This document shows, piece by piece, positions 16,151 to 24,076 of a stretch of 64,000 nt of DNA. The position numbers and the translations under genes were made by a program. The notes under the pieces were generated by a model that made no database searches, was not told the origin of the DNA, and saw only the letters and a program-made list of their open reading frames with translations. The stretch comes from Pedobacter ginsengisoli. Lineage in GTDB: Bacteria > Bacteroidota > Bacteroidia > Sphingobacteriales > Sphingobacteriaceae. Where the stretch lies: contig NZ_JASSYX010000001.1 of the NCBI RefSeq assembly GCF_030244015.1, positions 558,001 through 622,000 of the forward strand. Reading direction: 5' to 3'. How positions within the stretch are numbered: position 1 is the stretch's first letter; each line of letters begins with the position of its first letter.

Positions 16151-16522
16151 TCAAATCGCTTTTGGTAAAAATACTTCTGGTGGAATTCCTAAGAATACTC
16201 TTAATGCTCTTGCCATTTTTAATGTTACTTCTCTCTTGCCTGATAAAATAAGGGATACATGGCCTTTAGACCCGATTATCGGCTCTAAGTCCTTTGCCTT
16301 TAAGCCTCTTTCTTCCATTTTGAGTTTAATCACCTCAATCGGATCTAATTCAGGAATTATAATATGTTTGTCTTCATAATCCTTAACAAGCAGTAATAAT
16401 AACTCCAGTTCTTCAAATTCTGATGTACCTGAATCTGCATGAAAAATTTGAATAGTCCTGTTGAGCGCTATTCTGTATTCTTCCTCAGTTTTTAACACTT
16501 TGTAATGATTCATACTTAGCAT
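16151..16522 (-). CDS. HigA-like antitoxin/XRE regulator (COG5499-like), apparently orphan
   Basis: 123 aa. The N-terminus ('YKVLKTEEEYRIALNRTIQI') and the middle 'IIIPELDPIEVIKLKMEERG' followed by 'LKAKDLEPIIGSKGHVSLIL' and 'SGKREVTLKMARAL' match HigA-type antitoxins with a C-terminal helix-turn-helix. The usual partner HigB should lie directly upstream; the 124 bp there hold no such frame. It may be a stranded antitoxin or a solitary regulator. Confidence 0.85.
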   Translation of the reverse strand: MLSMNHYKVLKTEEEYRIALNRTIQIFHADSGTSEFEELELLLLLVKDYEDKHIIIPELDPIEVIKLKMEERGLKAKDLEPIIGSKGHVSLILSGKREVTLKMARALRVFLGIPPEVFLPKAI

Positions 16523-16646
16523 AGTATAATTGTTTTGGGCAACTTATACTAAGCTGAGCAATTAATGGTAATGGGAATAATTTTTTCGTAACAATACCTT
16601 TGCGGCTATCCCTTCCCGGACAATGTTGCTCATAAGCTTTAAACTC

Positions 16647-17249
16647 TCAAGAGTCTACAACAAGAACGAGCACTAGTTTCTTGCCTGAGGTTTCATAGAC
16701 TTGTATCTCTGCAAGAACCAGGTCTGCGATATCATGGCCCCAGATTCCGTATTTACCATTGGTCTCGTTGCGATTGTACATCTCAGTTCGTTTTTCTGTC
16801 GGGATAGTTTTTACAGTTGACGTAGCTTCCTCTTCGTCATAAATTTTATAATATTCCTTGCTGATTTCTTTGAGCAGAAACTCCCTTGTAAAGCCAGTTT
16901 CAGAGTTGAGTTCAAACTTATATTCATTTCTCAATGGATAATCTATCAGTACAGTGACCGCTTTTTGGCTGATTAATGTCTCTTGTGCGTCTTTAAGTTC
17001 TGGGATATCATGCTCAGGTTTCTCCAAACTAGCCCAGGGTATAAGACCATCTTTGAAATTGGCAGTGTCGGTTGTCTTGACCTCAAAGGAAATGGTGCCA
17101 AGGAATTTACCCAAATAAGCGTAGTCTTTTTCCCCTGATGCTTTCTCTCTTTTTTTGATGACTTCTAGAGGATCGGCTAGTTGTTTATTTGTTTTGGCAC
17201 TGCAACCAAACAATGCGGAAAGGATCAGTACCGATAGCAGATATTTCAT
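16647..17249 (-). CDS. Lipoprotein coupled to an 84-aa membrane protein
   Basis: 200 aa from the ATG at 17249, giving 'MKYLLSVLILSALFGC' with a lipobox Cys. The frame extends upstream to 17297 but that part is the upstream gene's sequence. The C-terminal 'YNRNETNGKYGIWGHDIADL' is a conserved block I have seen in Bacteroidota hypothetical proteins; no enzymatic role is known. The start overlaps the stop of the upstream 84-aa gene (TAATG), so translation is coupled. Immunity-type function is a guess from context. Confidence 0.7.
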   Translation of the reverse strand: MKYLLSVLILSALFGCSAKTNKQLADPLEVIKKREKASGEKDYAYLGKFLGTISFEVKTTDTANFKDGLIPWASLEKPEHDIPELKDAQETLISQKAVTVLIDYPLRNEYKFELNSETGFTREFLLKEISKEYYKIYDEEEATSTVKTIPTEKRTEMYNRNETNGKYGIWGHDIADLVLAEIQVYETSGKKLVLVLVVDS

Positions 17250-17503
17250 TAAGATTTGGTCTGTGAATATTTTGAAATGGAGAATTTGATTGCCCATGCC
17301 AAAATCGCCGCTATAAGCACATCATACAGTAAATTCAGGGGGCGCCAGGCAATTATTAATGCATTTCCATCTGCGGCATCAAACGTTTTCTTAAATAAGT
17401 AAATGAATGGAAATCCTGCTTCAACAAATGAAAATTGATTCCATAAAATAGGCAGGGCAGACATCAATAGGAGACACAAGATGAAGGTGATAAAGAATTT
17501 CAT
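17249..17503 (-). CDS. 84-aa membrane protein, cassette leader copy A
   Basis: 84 aa from the ATG at 17503 ('MKFFITFILCLLLMSALPIL'), a strongly hydrophobic N-terminal helix. A middle loop 'FSFVEAGFPFIYLFKKTFD' and a second helix 'LLYDVLIAAILAWAIKF' follow. A copy about 80% identical lies at 19889-20143. Both end in TAATG, but the following genes are unrelated (a lipoprotein here, a YcxB-like protein there). Fragments survive at 22870 and 34398. Function unknown. Confidence 0.7.
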   Translation of the reverse strand: MKFFITFILCLLLMSALPILWNQFSFVEAGFPFIYLFKKTFDAADGNALIIAWRPLNLLYDVLIAAILAWAIKFSISKYSQTKS

Positions 17504-17545
17504 ACAGAGGTTAATTTGTAATACGAATATAATAAACAGATCAGA
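17504..17545 (-). promoter_or_regulatory. Promoter of the 84-aa gene, copy A
   Basis: TATATTCG on the minus strand (17524-17531) gives a -7 TAnnTTnG element about 21 bp before the ATG. The first 15 bases upstream of the ATG are identical in copy B (20144-20158), and a third version is left at 34424-34465. Confidence 0.45.
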
Positions 17546-17711
17546 CATTCGGAATAATAGCACCTATGGTGGCAATCCGCAATAATGATGTTAAGACTCA
17601 AGATTATCCATCGGACAATTAAAAAAACAGGTAGCATGACCGAGGTTGCTCAAATTTCAGAAACCGTTAGTCCTGTCGAGTTGACAACGTGTCCGACTGG
17701 CGTTGATGGCG

Positions 17712-17822
17712 TTTCAAATCGGGTTACCAACCCGGCTATGTCGTCACCGATGATGCATTTATGAAAGGTAAAACCATCGTCGTACGCAATTACACCGTTA
17801 TCTAGCTGTTTGCCCTTGCGCC
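17712..17822 (+). pseudogene. Remnant of a paralogue of the 9658 secreted-protein gene
   Basis: About 110 bp match bases 9830-9940 at roughly 90%, including the 'VTDDAFMKGKTIVVRNYT' coding stretch. A stop (TAG) follows 'YTV', and both ends are missing. It abuts the end of the DUF2625 gene. Confidence 0.75.
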
Positions 17823-18538
17823 TACAATTGCTTTTTTAAATCTATATTCAGATTATACTGCTCTTCTATCGGAATGGCTTTCCTTGTGCACTTATTAATA
17901 TCTTGCCCTTCATCTGTCCAAAGAAAAGGGAAAAAATTAAAAACTTCATCACCACCCAGTTTTGATAAGTCTGTTTTCCAATTTTTCCATCTCAGTCCAT
18001 TGTAGAATTTACCCAGATCACCGTTGAAGCAGAAATCAAGAAATTCAGAATAGCTGCGGTCCAACGGTTCATAATTAAGATTATCTGGTGAAAAATAATA
18101 TACCTTCCCAAAATCAGACCCTAATCCACCTCCGTTTAAAATAAAAAATCCACCAACAGCATCATCTGCAATCAATAAGTAATCTTTTGATTTGTTCTTG
18201 TTCCAACCGGGCAGTGATCTGGATAGCTTTTCATTTCCAGATCCAAGTATCCTGATCCATCCGTTGTCTATGAGCAACCCGCCAGAGTGATAAACTATTG
18301 CACCCATTGGAGATCTGGTTGTAACCTGTGTCTGTAACAGTGCTTCTTTAGCTTTCACGGTATCGACACGCAGAACCTCAACCTTGTTCTTCGCTGACTT
18401 GACCCAGTCGAGTACAATCGGCCATCCCGAATCTTCAATGTTAACTAATTTATCAAGTGGCTGCATTTTGTTTTGGGCGAATGTATAACTGGCTATTGCC
18501 ATAAGAACCAATGAAATGAGTGTCACCAGAGATTTCAT
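17822..18538 (-). CDS. DUF2625 family protein with signal peptide
   Basis: 238 aa. After a signal peptide (LVTLISLVLMAIASYTFAQ) the sequence follows the DUF2625 pattern: 'DSGWPIVLDWVKSAKNKVEV', 'TTRSPMGAIVYHSGGLLID', 'GWIRILGSGNEKLSRSLPGW', 'LLIADDAVGGFFILNGGGLG', 'FYNGLRWKNW' and 'FPFLWTDEGQ'. DUF2625 proteins have no proven biochemical function and often sit near toxin/immunity or SUKH-type genes; most lack a signal peptide, so export is notable. The ATG at 18538 is chosen; the frame is open far upstream through the promoter. Confidence 0.85.
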   Translation of the reverse strand: MKSLVTLISLVLMAIASYTFAQNKMQPLDKLVNIEDSGWPIVLDWVKSAKNKVEVLRVDTVKAKEALLQTQVTTRSPMGAIVYHSGGLLIDNGWIRILGSGNEKLSRSLPGWNKNKSKDYLLIADDAVGGFFILNGGGLGSDFGKVYYFSPDNLNYEPLDRSYSEFLDFCFNGDLGKFYNGLRWKNWKTDLSKLGGDEVFNFFPFLWTDEGQDINKCTRKAIPIEEQYNLNIDLKKQL

Positions 18539-18600
18539 GAAAAGGTATATTATTGTTGTGCTAATATAATCCTTTGTCCACAATTGCTCAGAGGAAATAT
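18539..18600 (-). promoter_or_regulatory. Promoter of DUF2625 gene, related to the 84-aa copy B promoter
   Basis: TATATTAG (minus strand, 18561-18568) and an upstream CAATTGTG fit TTG-N19-TAnnTTnG. The same two blocks with the same spacing occur at 20166-20190 in front of the 84-aa gene copy B, showing shared ancestry of the leader although the coding regions differ. Confidence 0.45.
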
Positions 18601-18831
18601 TTTCCACCACAACCAAGTTTTTAGAAACGTTTACCGATCGTGATATGATAGCAGTGCAGGTCGTTATGCGTAAATTCAAATGGAAGTATTTTTTGTCGTC
18701 CAGTATCCTTAAAACAAGGCTCCCTCTCCTGAAGATATACGAAACAACCACTGGAATGATCAGATACGGTAATAGAAATAAAAGATACTTTAGTTCCATA
18801 CACTTAATACGGGTTGTCTTGCAAAGTAATC

Positions 18832-19350
18832 CTACCTTAAAGTCACGACCCAATTTAAACTGTCAAGATCTTCCCTGCTGAGCGTTACCATTTTATATTT
18901 CTTCTTCTTTATAAGTGTGTCATTACCTTTGTAAACTTTCAGGTCATCAGAACTGAAAACATATAGCCTGATTTTCCCTCCCTGAGTTTCTTTTATAATA
19001 TTTTTCCAGCCGTTTGGGCCACTTTGAGCAACTTCCAGTGTATCATCGAGCGCTAGTGGACTATTTAAGAAGGCCTGCCCATCGAAGTTGTTGTCTTTAG
19101 AGAGCAGTTCAGTCTTTCTGCCAATAATGTACACGTCAGCCTGCGTACGATTTACAATATAAAGGAAAGAGTCTCCTGGATCATAGATGCATGATGTCAA
19201 AAACATGAAACATAGATGCCGGTATTTCTTTCCGCACGCAGTAAAAACAAACTCTTTATTTGTTAGTATTGGAAATTTGAGATCATCTCGCTTTCTTTGA
19301 GTTTTTGGTTTGCCATTGAAGATGCTGGTAATGAGGTTTAAAATTTTCAT
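18832..19350 (-). CDS. Hypothetical protein, possibly a chimera of two gene parts
   Basis: 172 aa from the ATG at 19350, 8 bp after the upstream stop. Residues 1-40 are basic and soluble ('FNGKPKTQRKRDDLKFPIL'). Then comes 'YRHLCFMFLTSCIYDPGDSF', which looks like the signal and lipobox of a lipoprotein that lost its own start. The remaining 100 residues are beta-rich ('YIVNRTQADVYIIGRKTELL'). The internal lipobox suggests that recombination fused a new N-terminus to a lipoprotein gene. Function unknown. Confidence 0.5.
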   Translation of the reverse strand: MKILNLITSIFNGKPKTQRKRDDLKFPILTNKEFVFTACGKKYRHLCFMFLTSCIYDPGDSFLYIVNRTQADVYIIGRKTELLSKDNNFDGQAFLNSPLALDDTLEVAQSGPNGWKNIIKETQGGKIRLYVFSSDDLKVYKGNDTLIKKKKYKMVTLSREDLDSLNWVVTLR

Positions 19351-19358
19351 ATTTTTTA

Positions 19359-19889
19359 TTACCACTTCCAGTCAAGCTGCACCTCATGATCAATCTTGTG
19401 ACGCTCGATCATGGCCAATATTTCTTCATTTAATGCGGCATTCGTTTTTGGGAGAATCAGAGTAGGTCCGGTTGTTAATCTTATCAGATAATGATTTGGA
19501 ACCTCAATCACTACACTAATTTCTGAGATTTTGACGGTGCTTGAACCAGTTTTCTCAACAGTGCTGATCACATCATCAGAAATTTCAATTTCAAATTTTT
19601 CATCAGTCAATTTCTTATACGCGTCTCTGACATGATCAATGTAATGTTTCTTTGCAGCCCACTTAAAGTACATAGAGCCAAACATTGCAGCCAAAACAAA
19701 CCAAGCTATCCCGAAATAGAATGCAAAATCATAACCATTTCGATATCCATGGAATATGAAGGGGAGCGATGCTAAGGTGATAATGATATAGCCTCTTCTC
19801 CTGGCTTTTCTTTTAGTTGGATTTGTGGAGGAGTCGTACAGCTGAAAAGTGAGGTAGTCATTTTCAGTGAGCGTTATCTGATGTTTCAT
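19359..19889 (-). CDS. YcxB-like membrane protein
   Basis: 176 aa. An N-terminal soluble strand ('HQITLTENDYLTFQLYDSS') and a basic segment precede two membrane helices (about residues 31-46 and 55-75). The C-terminal half 'YKKLTDEKFEIEISDDVIST' and 'VKISEISVVIEVPNHYLIRL' matches the YcxB-like domain. The start overlaps the stop of the 84-aa gene copy B (TAATG). A 60-bp piece of a second copy's 3' end is left at 30737-30797. Function unknown. Confidence 0.75.
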   Translation of the reverse strand: MKHQITLTENDYLTFQLYDSSTNPTKRKARRRGYIIITLASLPFIFHGYRNGYDFAFYFGIAWFVLAAMFGSMYFKWAAKKHYIDHVRDAYKKLTDEKFEIEISDDVISTVEKTGSSTVKISEISVVIEVPNHYLIRLTTGPTLILPKTNAALNEEILAMIERHKIDHEVQLDWKW

Positions 19890-20143
19890 TATGATTTGGT
19901 CTGTTGATATTTTGAAATGGAGAATTTGATTGCCCCAGCTATGGCCGCTGCAATAAGCAGGTCGTATAACAGATTCAGAGGTCGTGAACCAATTATTAAT
20001 GCACTCCCGTCTGCTGAGTCAAAACTTTTTCTAAACAGGTAGGGGAATGGAAAGCCGGCTTCAACAAATGAAAATTGATTCCACAAAAAGGGAAGTAAGG
20101 ACATCACCAGGAAACACAGAATGAAGCTGAAAAAGAATTTCAT
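19889..20143 (-). CDS. 84-aa membrane protein, cassette leader copy B
   Basis: 84 aa, 'MKFFFSFILCFLVMSLLPFL' start, same length and architecture as copy A at 17249-17503, including 'FSFVEAGFPFPYLFRKSFD' and the ending 'KFSISKYQQTKS'. The stop is joined to the next start in the same TAATG overlap, but the partner is a YcxB-like protein instead of a lipoprotein. Confidence 0.7.
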   Translation of the reverse strand: MKFFFSFILCFLVMSLLPFLWNQFSFVEAGFPFPYLFRKSFDSADGSALIIGSRPLNLLYDLLIAAAIAGAIKFSISKYQQTKS

Positions 20144-20190
20144 ACAGAGGTTAATTGTTATACTGCTAATATAGTTCTTTATGCACAATT
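20144..20190 (-). promoter_or_regulatory. Promoter of the 84-aa gene, copy B
   Basis: TATATTAG on the minus strand (20166-20173) with CAATTGTG about 16 bp further upstream (20183-20190). It combines the ATG-proximal 15 bp of copy A's leader with the distal part of the DUF2625 promoter. Confidence 0.45.
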
Positions 20191-20303
20191 GCCGGGAATA
20201 ATACTAAATTCATCGATGAATACTTTAAAATCCTTCATGCTTTATGATGGACTGCGTATAAACTCTGGTGGTGCACATCGACTGAATGGCCATCACATGA
20301 CAC

Positions 20304-21164
20304 TTAAATATAATCTTCCCATCTCACCGGCCAGCCATCTGGCCAGCATCTGTAAACTTCGTAATAAGCTCGAAGATCATCAGGGGGTTCTGACCGAAGC
20401 ACCTCGTTAAAAGCCGCCTCGAAATCAAAATTTTCGTGCTCTTCTTCCGCTGCGTTATTCAACGATGCAAGTACCTGTTTTTCCGGATCATATTCAGAAT
20501 GGTCTATTGTTCTTGACCGGTTATCTTCATCGATTTCCTTATTAAGACGTTTCACAAAAAATAGATATTCGCAGCGGTAAACAAAATCCAGACCGGCACG
20601 CTGCATTTCCCGGAATGCGAGAACGTAAAATGGGTAGGTGTTAACATTGGAGTTGTTGAAATACGGTCCCCAGAGTTTGGCTTTGTAGAAGTAGTCTTCT
20701 TCATCCGCAAATTTCCTTTTAAGCGTTTGCTTTAGGGCAAATTTTACAATTCCTTCTTTACAATTATTTCCCCGGGGCAGTTTTAAATAGTTTTGTTCGT
20801 CGACTTTGATGTGAAAGTCTACGTCATTGATGATGCTTGCAAAACTCTTCAACAATAATGACGTCATTTCCATTTCGACATTTAGCCCGGGCCAGAATTC
20901 ATAGGTGCTCAGAAACTCTTGATAGGATTGAAGAGGCACGTAAGGAGGAACTATTTTTTGATTTCTTTTGGCGTCCAGGTAGCGCATTGCCCTTACTCTC
21001 CGACAAATTAGATAGTCGCGATCAGGGCCCTTCCTGTTGCAGTAAAAATACTCGCTCACTGCAAATCCGAAGGGAGCAATTTGTGAGGTTACCTCTGGAA
21101 TAGCATCCATTATGCCGTTAATAGCGGTATGGATTTTTTTCCAGGGAAAGCGTTTGATAATCAT
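20304..21164 (-). CDS. Hypothetical protein, 286 aa
   Basis: The ATG at 21164 (MIIKRFPWKK) is preferred to an upstream TTG. The protein is soluble and rich in aromatic and charged residues ('FAVSEYFYCNRKGPDRDYLI', 'YQEFLSTYEFWPGLNVEMEM', 'FYKAKLWGPYFNNSNVNTYP') and ends 'RCWPDGWPVRWEDYI'. No family recognised, no signal or membrane segment. Size and setting fit the same immunity-like array. Confidence 0.6.
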   Translation of the reverse strand: MIIKRFPWKKIHTAINGIMDAIPEVTSQIAPFGFAVSEYFYCNRKGPDRDYLICRRVRAMRYLDAKRNQKIVPPYVPLQSYQEFLSTYEFWPGLNVEMEMTSLLLKSFASIINDVDFHIKVDEQNYLKLPRGNNCKEGIVKFALKQTLKRKFADEEDYFYKAKLWGPYFNNSNVNTYPFYVLAFREMQRAGLDFVYRCEYLFFVKRLNKEIDEDNRSRTIDHSEYDPEKQVLASLNNAAEEEHENFDFEAAFNEVLRSEPPDDLRAYYEVYRCWPDGWPVRWEDYI

Positions 21165-21310
21165 ACCTACTAAGTTACACAAATCTGGATTGCTGGATAT
21201 AATCGCAGATCAATTTTTAATTGCGCTGTCAGATTTTTTCAGCATACATACCTGGCAAGTTTAGTAAGTTCAATAAGGTCTTCTTTTTGACGATACGTGG
21301 CTCGATCTCA

Positions 21311-21567
21311 ACATAAAGGCTTCACCTGCATTCTGCAGCTCCTGTTCTAATTTAAAATGACGGCTATAAGTCCACATGAGCTCCTGGTTTTTTTCCGGAT
21401 CGTTTAGCAAGCCGCCTTTGACATAGACTTTAGTGTCTGAAACTACGGTTGCTTTTTCAGCAAAGAGTGTAATTGGAAAATTGATTTTGTCCTCTTCCTT
21501 TTTCCCGTCTTTTTTACATCCGGATAGGGCTGCTATAAAGTGTGCTATACTTGGCAAATGTCTTCAT
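21311..21567 (-). pseudogene. Broken partial copy of the lipoprotein gene at 15382-16056
   Basis: The 5' 40% of the gene and its promoter (to about 21606) match the copy at 15780-16095 at about 93%. A 14-bp deletion inside the signal peptide shifts the frame, and homology stops near 21311 after 'ELQNAGEAFM', with unrelated sequence beyond. It cannot make a lipoprotein. Confidence 0.8.
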
Positions 21568-21637
21568 ATAAGCGTTTAATTAAGCGTTACGTAGACGAAT
21601 ATAACATTTACTCAGGAAATACATATTTACAATTATA

Positions 21638-21739
21638 CTCCTAACGGTCGTCTCGCCACTTCGCTACCGGAGAGAAGGACTGGCAATTTTACTGATACTA
21701 GGTACATTTGGGATTTTTAGTTTACGCAAAGTGCGCTAA
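21638..21739 (+). pseudogene. 3' remnant of a small membrane-protein gene
   Basis: 34 codons open to TAA with 'PLRYRREGLAILLILGTFG' then 'IFSLRKVR', related to 'RYRRYGVAVLLV' of the gene at 10681. No start. It overlaps the end of the DUF695 gene on the other strand by 18 bp. Confidence 0.45.
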
Positions 21740-22810
21740 AGATTGCCAGTATTTGTCTTTATAAATTTCATAGGCAATATCGAAGCTATACTTATACTTT
21801 TGCTTGATCTGGTCAGCAATTTTTGAACAGTTTCTGAATTCCTTGCAGGCAATATATATGTCCCGTACGTCTTCCGAAGTTTCCCTGCCGAGATAAAGGT
21901 ATCCTTTGTGATCTTTTAGTGCCAACAGCAGTTCGTCTTCTATAGAATTGAGGGCTTGAAAGGTACTGGTATCTGGTAGCCCATCGTTTTTAGAACCGTC
22001 AAAAAAAACTTCCATTTTCAACATCCAGGGATGTGATGCTTTATTCTCCCATTTCAGAAGTTCCATGTCTATCGCTGCAATAATAGGCTTACCATTCTTC
22101 TTATGACCTTCCATTAAAGAAAATTCATCTTCCTGAATTTTAATGAGGACGCTGTCATATTTTTCTACAAACTCCTTTTCTCTCCAGTTGAGGAATGCTT
22201 TTAGTTTTTCGAGAGGTATGAGCTCTTGTCTTGCTTCTGATTTCTGAATGATCCGGAGGTTGTCGATGCTTGTGGCAAATTTGAGGTCACCAAGATAGGT
22301 GTCAAGAAAGATATAGATGCCGTTGGCAATCGAATCCCGGTTTTCATTGTTAAGATCATCATGAGTGACAACGATTTCTATCTCGTCTGGATGATCTGCT
22401 CGCTCTTCTGCGTAAAAATTTAATGTATCTGTACTAAAGCGGTAATCTCCCATCTTTATGCTTGTAGCAGAGTCTTTTGTTTCAGGCTTATGTGCAGTAA
22501 ATTTCCAGCCCGGAATGTCGGGAGCGGAGGCGACGAGCTCTTCTACAAAGACAAAATTTTTGATAGTGCCGTCAGCGGTGAATATTAGCTCAGCTGTGTT
22601 TTCATCTAACATACCTGTGAGATAAAAATAACCTTCCCTAAGCTCAGATAGTTTTGGGCTTAATCTGCTAAAGAATTCTTGTTCTATATTGTCATGTCTT
22701 TTTACAACATTGTGGAACTGTTTAGCATTTTTGCCAAACCATTTCCAGAATTCATCATTTGAACCTATGGCGGCTTCTTTCGTGCCGAAAATCTTGTTTA
22801 GGAATCCCAT
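21722..22810 (-). CDS. DUF695-type Bacteroidota protein
   Basis: 362 aa from the ATG at 22810 (MGFLNKIFG); the frame begins 6 codons earlier. 'FWKWFGKNAKQFHNVVK', 'FFSRLSPKLSELREGYFYLT', 'AELIFTADGTIKNFVFVEEL', 'NGIYIFLDTYLGDLKFATSI' and 'ELIPLEKLKAFLNWREKEFV' are blocks I associate with Flavobacteriia/Sphingobacteriia proteins carrying a C-terminal DUF695 domain ('PWMLKMEVFFDGSKNDGLPD'). Soluble. The family has no assigned function and is common in immunity-like clusters. A 34-codon remnant of a relative's start is at 23954. Confidence 0.75.
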   Translation of the reverse strand: MGFLNKIFGTKEAAIGSNDEFWKWFGKNAKQFHNVVKRHDNIEQEFFSRLSPKLSELREGYFYLTGMLDENTAELIFTADGTIKNFVFVEELVASAPDIPGWKFTAHKPETKDSATSIKMGDYRFSTDTLNFYAEERADHPDEIEIVVTHDDLNNENRDSIANGIYIFLDTYLGDLKFATSIDNLRIIQKSEARQELIPLEKLKAFLNWREKEFVEKYDSVLIKIQEDEFSLMEGHKKNGKPIIAAIDMELLKWENKASHPWMLKMEVFFDGSKNDGLPDTSTFQALNSIEDELLLALKDHKGYLYLGRETSEDVRDIYIACKEFRNCSKIADQIKQKYKYSFDIAYEIYKDKYWQSLAHFA

Positions 22811-22869
22811 TATCTGCGTTAGTTTCAAGCAAAATAGTCAAAACCTGGATTTTTTCATCATTGTGAGAA

Positions 22870-22915
22870 TGAAAATAATAACCTGATTGCCTATGCCAGT
22901 ACCGCTGCTATAAGG
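22870..22915 (-). pseudogene. 3' fragment of the 84-aa membrane gene
   Basis: About 35 bp resemble 17275-17320, the part that encodes the second helix and 'AIKF', at roughly 80% identity, with no other part of the gene. The neighbouring 'GAGAATGAAAATAATAAC' also occurs at 15349-15366. Confidence 0.4.
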
Positions 22916-23000
22916 TACGCTAAAGGAAACTCTGTGGAGATAGAGTTCTCAGTTCATTAAATTGTTTTATCTTACTTTTCAATAAAAACTTATACAAAAC

Positions 23001-23912
23001 ATGAAAAATTTCTTATTAACGCTATTTATCTCCTTTACAACGGTTGCCTTTGGGCAAACAGCTGCTCACAAACAAGTACCCGGAACTAAATGCAGTTTAG
23101 TTCCCCCTGCTGGTTTTGTCCCCGCCACAAGTTTTAACGGCTTTCAGCATAATGAATCAGGCTCTTCTATTATGATCACTCAGATGGCAGGGCCATATAG
23201 CAAGATTGTAGCGGGGTTTGTGCCGGAAAACCTGGCCAAACAGGGAATGACGATGGCAAAAAAAGAAGTAGTAGACTTCAATGGGAATAAGGCGTTATCG
23301 ATTAAATTAAGCCAAAAAGCTAACGGTATGGATTATCTAAAAGAGATGCTGGTAATTGGGAATGAATCGACTACTGTTATGGTGATAGGGACCTATCCTG
23401 AAACCTCTAAAAATATGGAAGCGACTATCCATAAGGCATTGTTTAGCACGGTTTACGATGAGAAAAAGAATGATGATCCGGTTGCTGCGGCAAATTTTAC
23501 CATAGACGTTACAGGTTCAGATTTTAAGATAGATAAAACCATGAGTGGAATGGTCATCTATAAAATGGATGATGAAATTCCATCGAAAAAGCCCACATTG
23601 TTGGCTGGTCAGTCAATTGGAAAAGTTATCTCTACTGATTTAAAACAGTACGCAATTAATCGCGTAAAGAAGCTTCCAGATTTGCAGCAAGCAGAGATTA
23701 AAGCAGCCAACCCGATAACTATTGATGGGTTAAGCGGATATGAAATTGTAGCTTTAAACAAGAACAAAGATGATGTGGCCGAACAAACTTATGTAGCAAT
23801 GTTATTTAAACCGGATAATGGCTACTTCATCATTGTAGGTAAGGCACAAGCAGACCTGGAAATGAATTTGAATCTTTTCAAAAAAATTGCTTCAACCTTT
23901 AAACAGAAATAG
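23001..23912 (+). CDS. Secreted protein, two PsbP/DcrB-like halves
   Basis: 303 aa. The signal peptide is 'NFLLTLFISFTTVAFGQ'. The mature part begins 'TKCSLVPPAGFVPATSFNGF' and includes 'MITQMAGPYSKIV' and 'VVDFNGNKALSIKLSQ', the layout of the PsbP/DcrB/Mog1 fold ('vPxgF...dGxxgxxi'). A second similar half starts near residue 165 and ends 'DNGYFIIVGKAQADLEMNLN'. Probably periplasmic; role unknown. Confidence 0.65.
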   Translation: MKNFLLTLFISFTTVAFGQTAAHKQVPGTKCSLVPPAGFVPATSFNGFQHNESGSSIMITQMAGPYSKIVAGFVPENLAKQGMTMAKKEVVDFNGNKALSIKLSQKANGMDYLKEMLVIGNESTTVMVIGTYPETSKNMEATIHKALFSTVYDEKKNDDPVAAANFTIDVTGSDFKIDKTMSGMVIYKMDDEIPSKKPTLLAGQSIGKVISTDLKQYAINRVKKLPDLQQAEIKAANPITIDGLSGYEIVALNKNKDDVAEQTYVAMLFKPDNGYFIIVGKAQADLEMNLNLFKKIASTFKQK

Positions 23913-23953
23913 GGCAATCTCTTAAATCAGATAACAACATCCATTATAACGCT

Positions 23954-24058
23954 ATGACTAAAGAAGAACAATTTTGGAACTGGTTTCGGACTTTCTACAA
24001 AGCGCTATATATTTGTATATTCGGCCATGCTTTCAAAACCAATAGCGATCCCTTTTAG
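23954..24058 (+). pseudogene. 5' remnant of a DUF695-type gene
   Basis: 34 codons starting 'MTKEEQFWNWFRTFYKALY' and ending with a stop after 'FKTNSDPF'. The 'EEQFWNWF' start matches 'NDEFWKWFGKN' of the gene at 21722-22810. Nothing of the remaining 330 codons is left. Confidence 0.45.
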
Positions 24059-24076
24059 CAAATCTAAACTTTTGTT

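Noticed and set aside
18539..18853. 5' extension of the DUF2625 frame that would add a membrane helix
   Set aside because: It covers the promoter shared with the 84-aa gene copy B, and the internal ATG at 18538 gives a perfect signal peptide.
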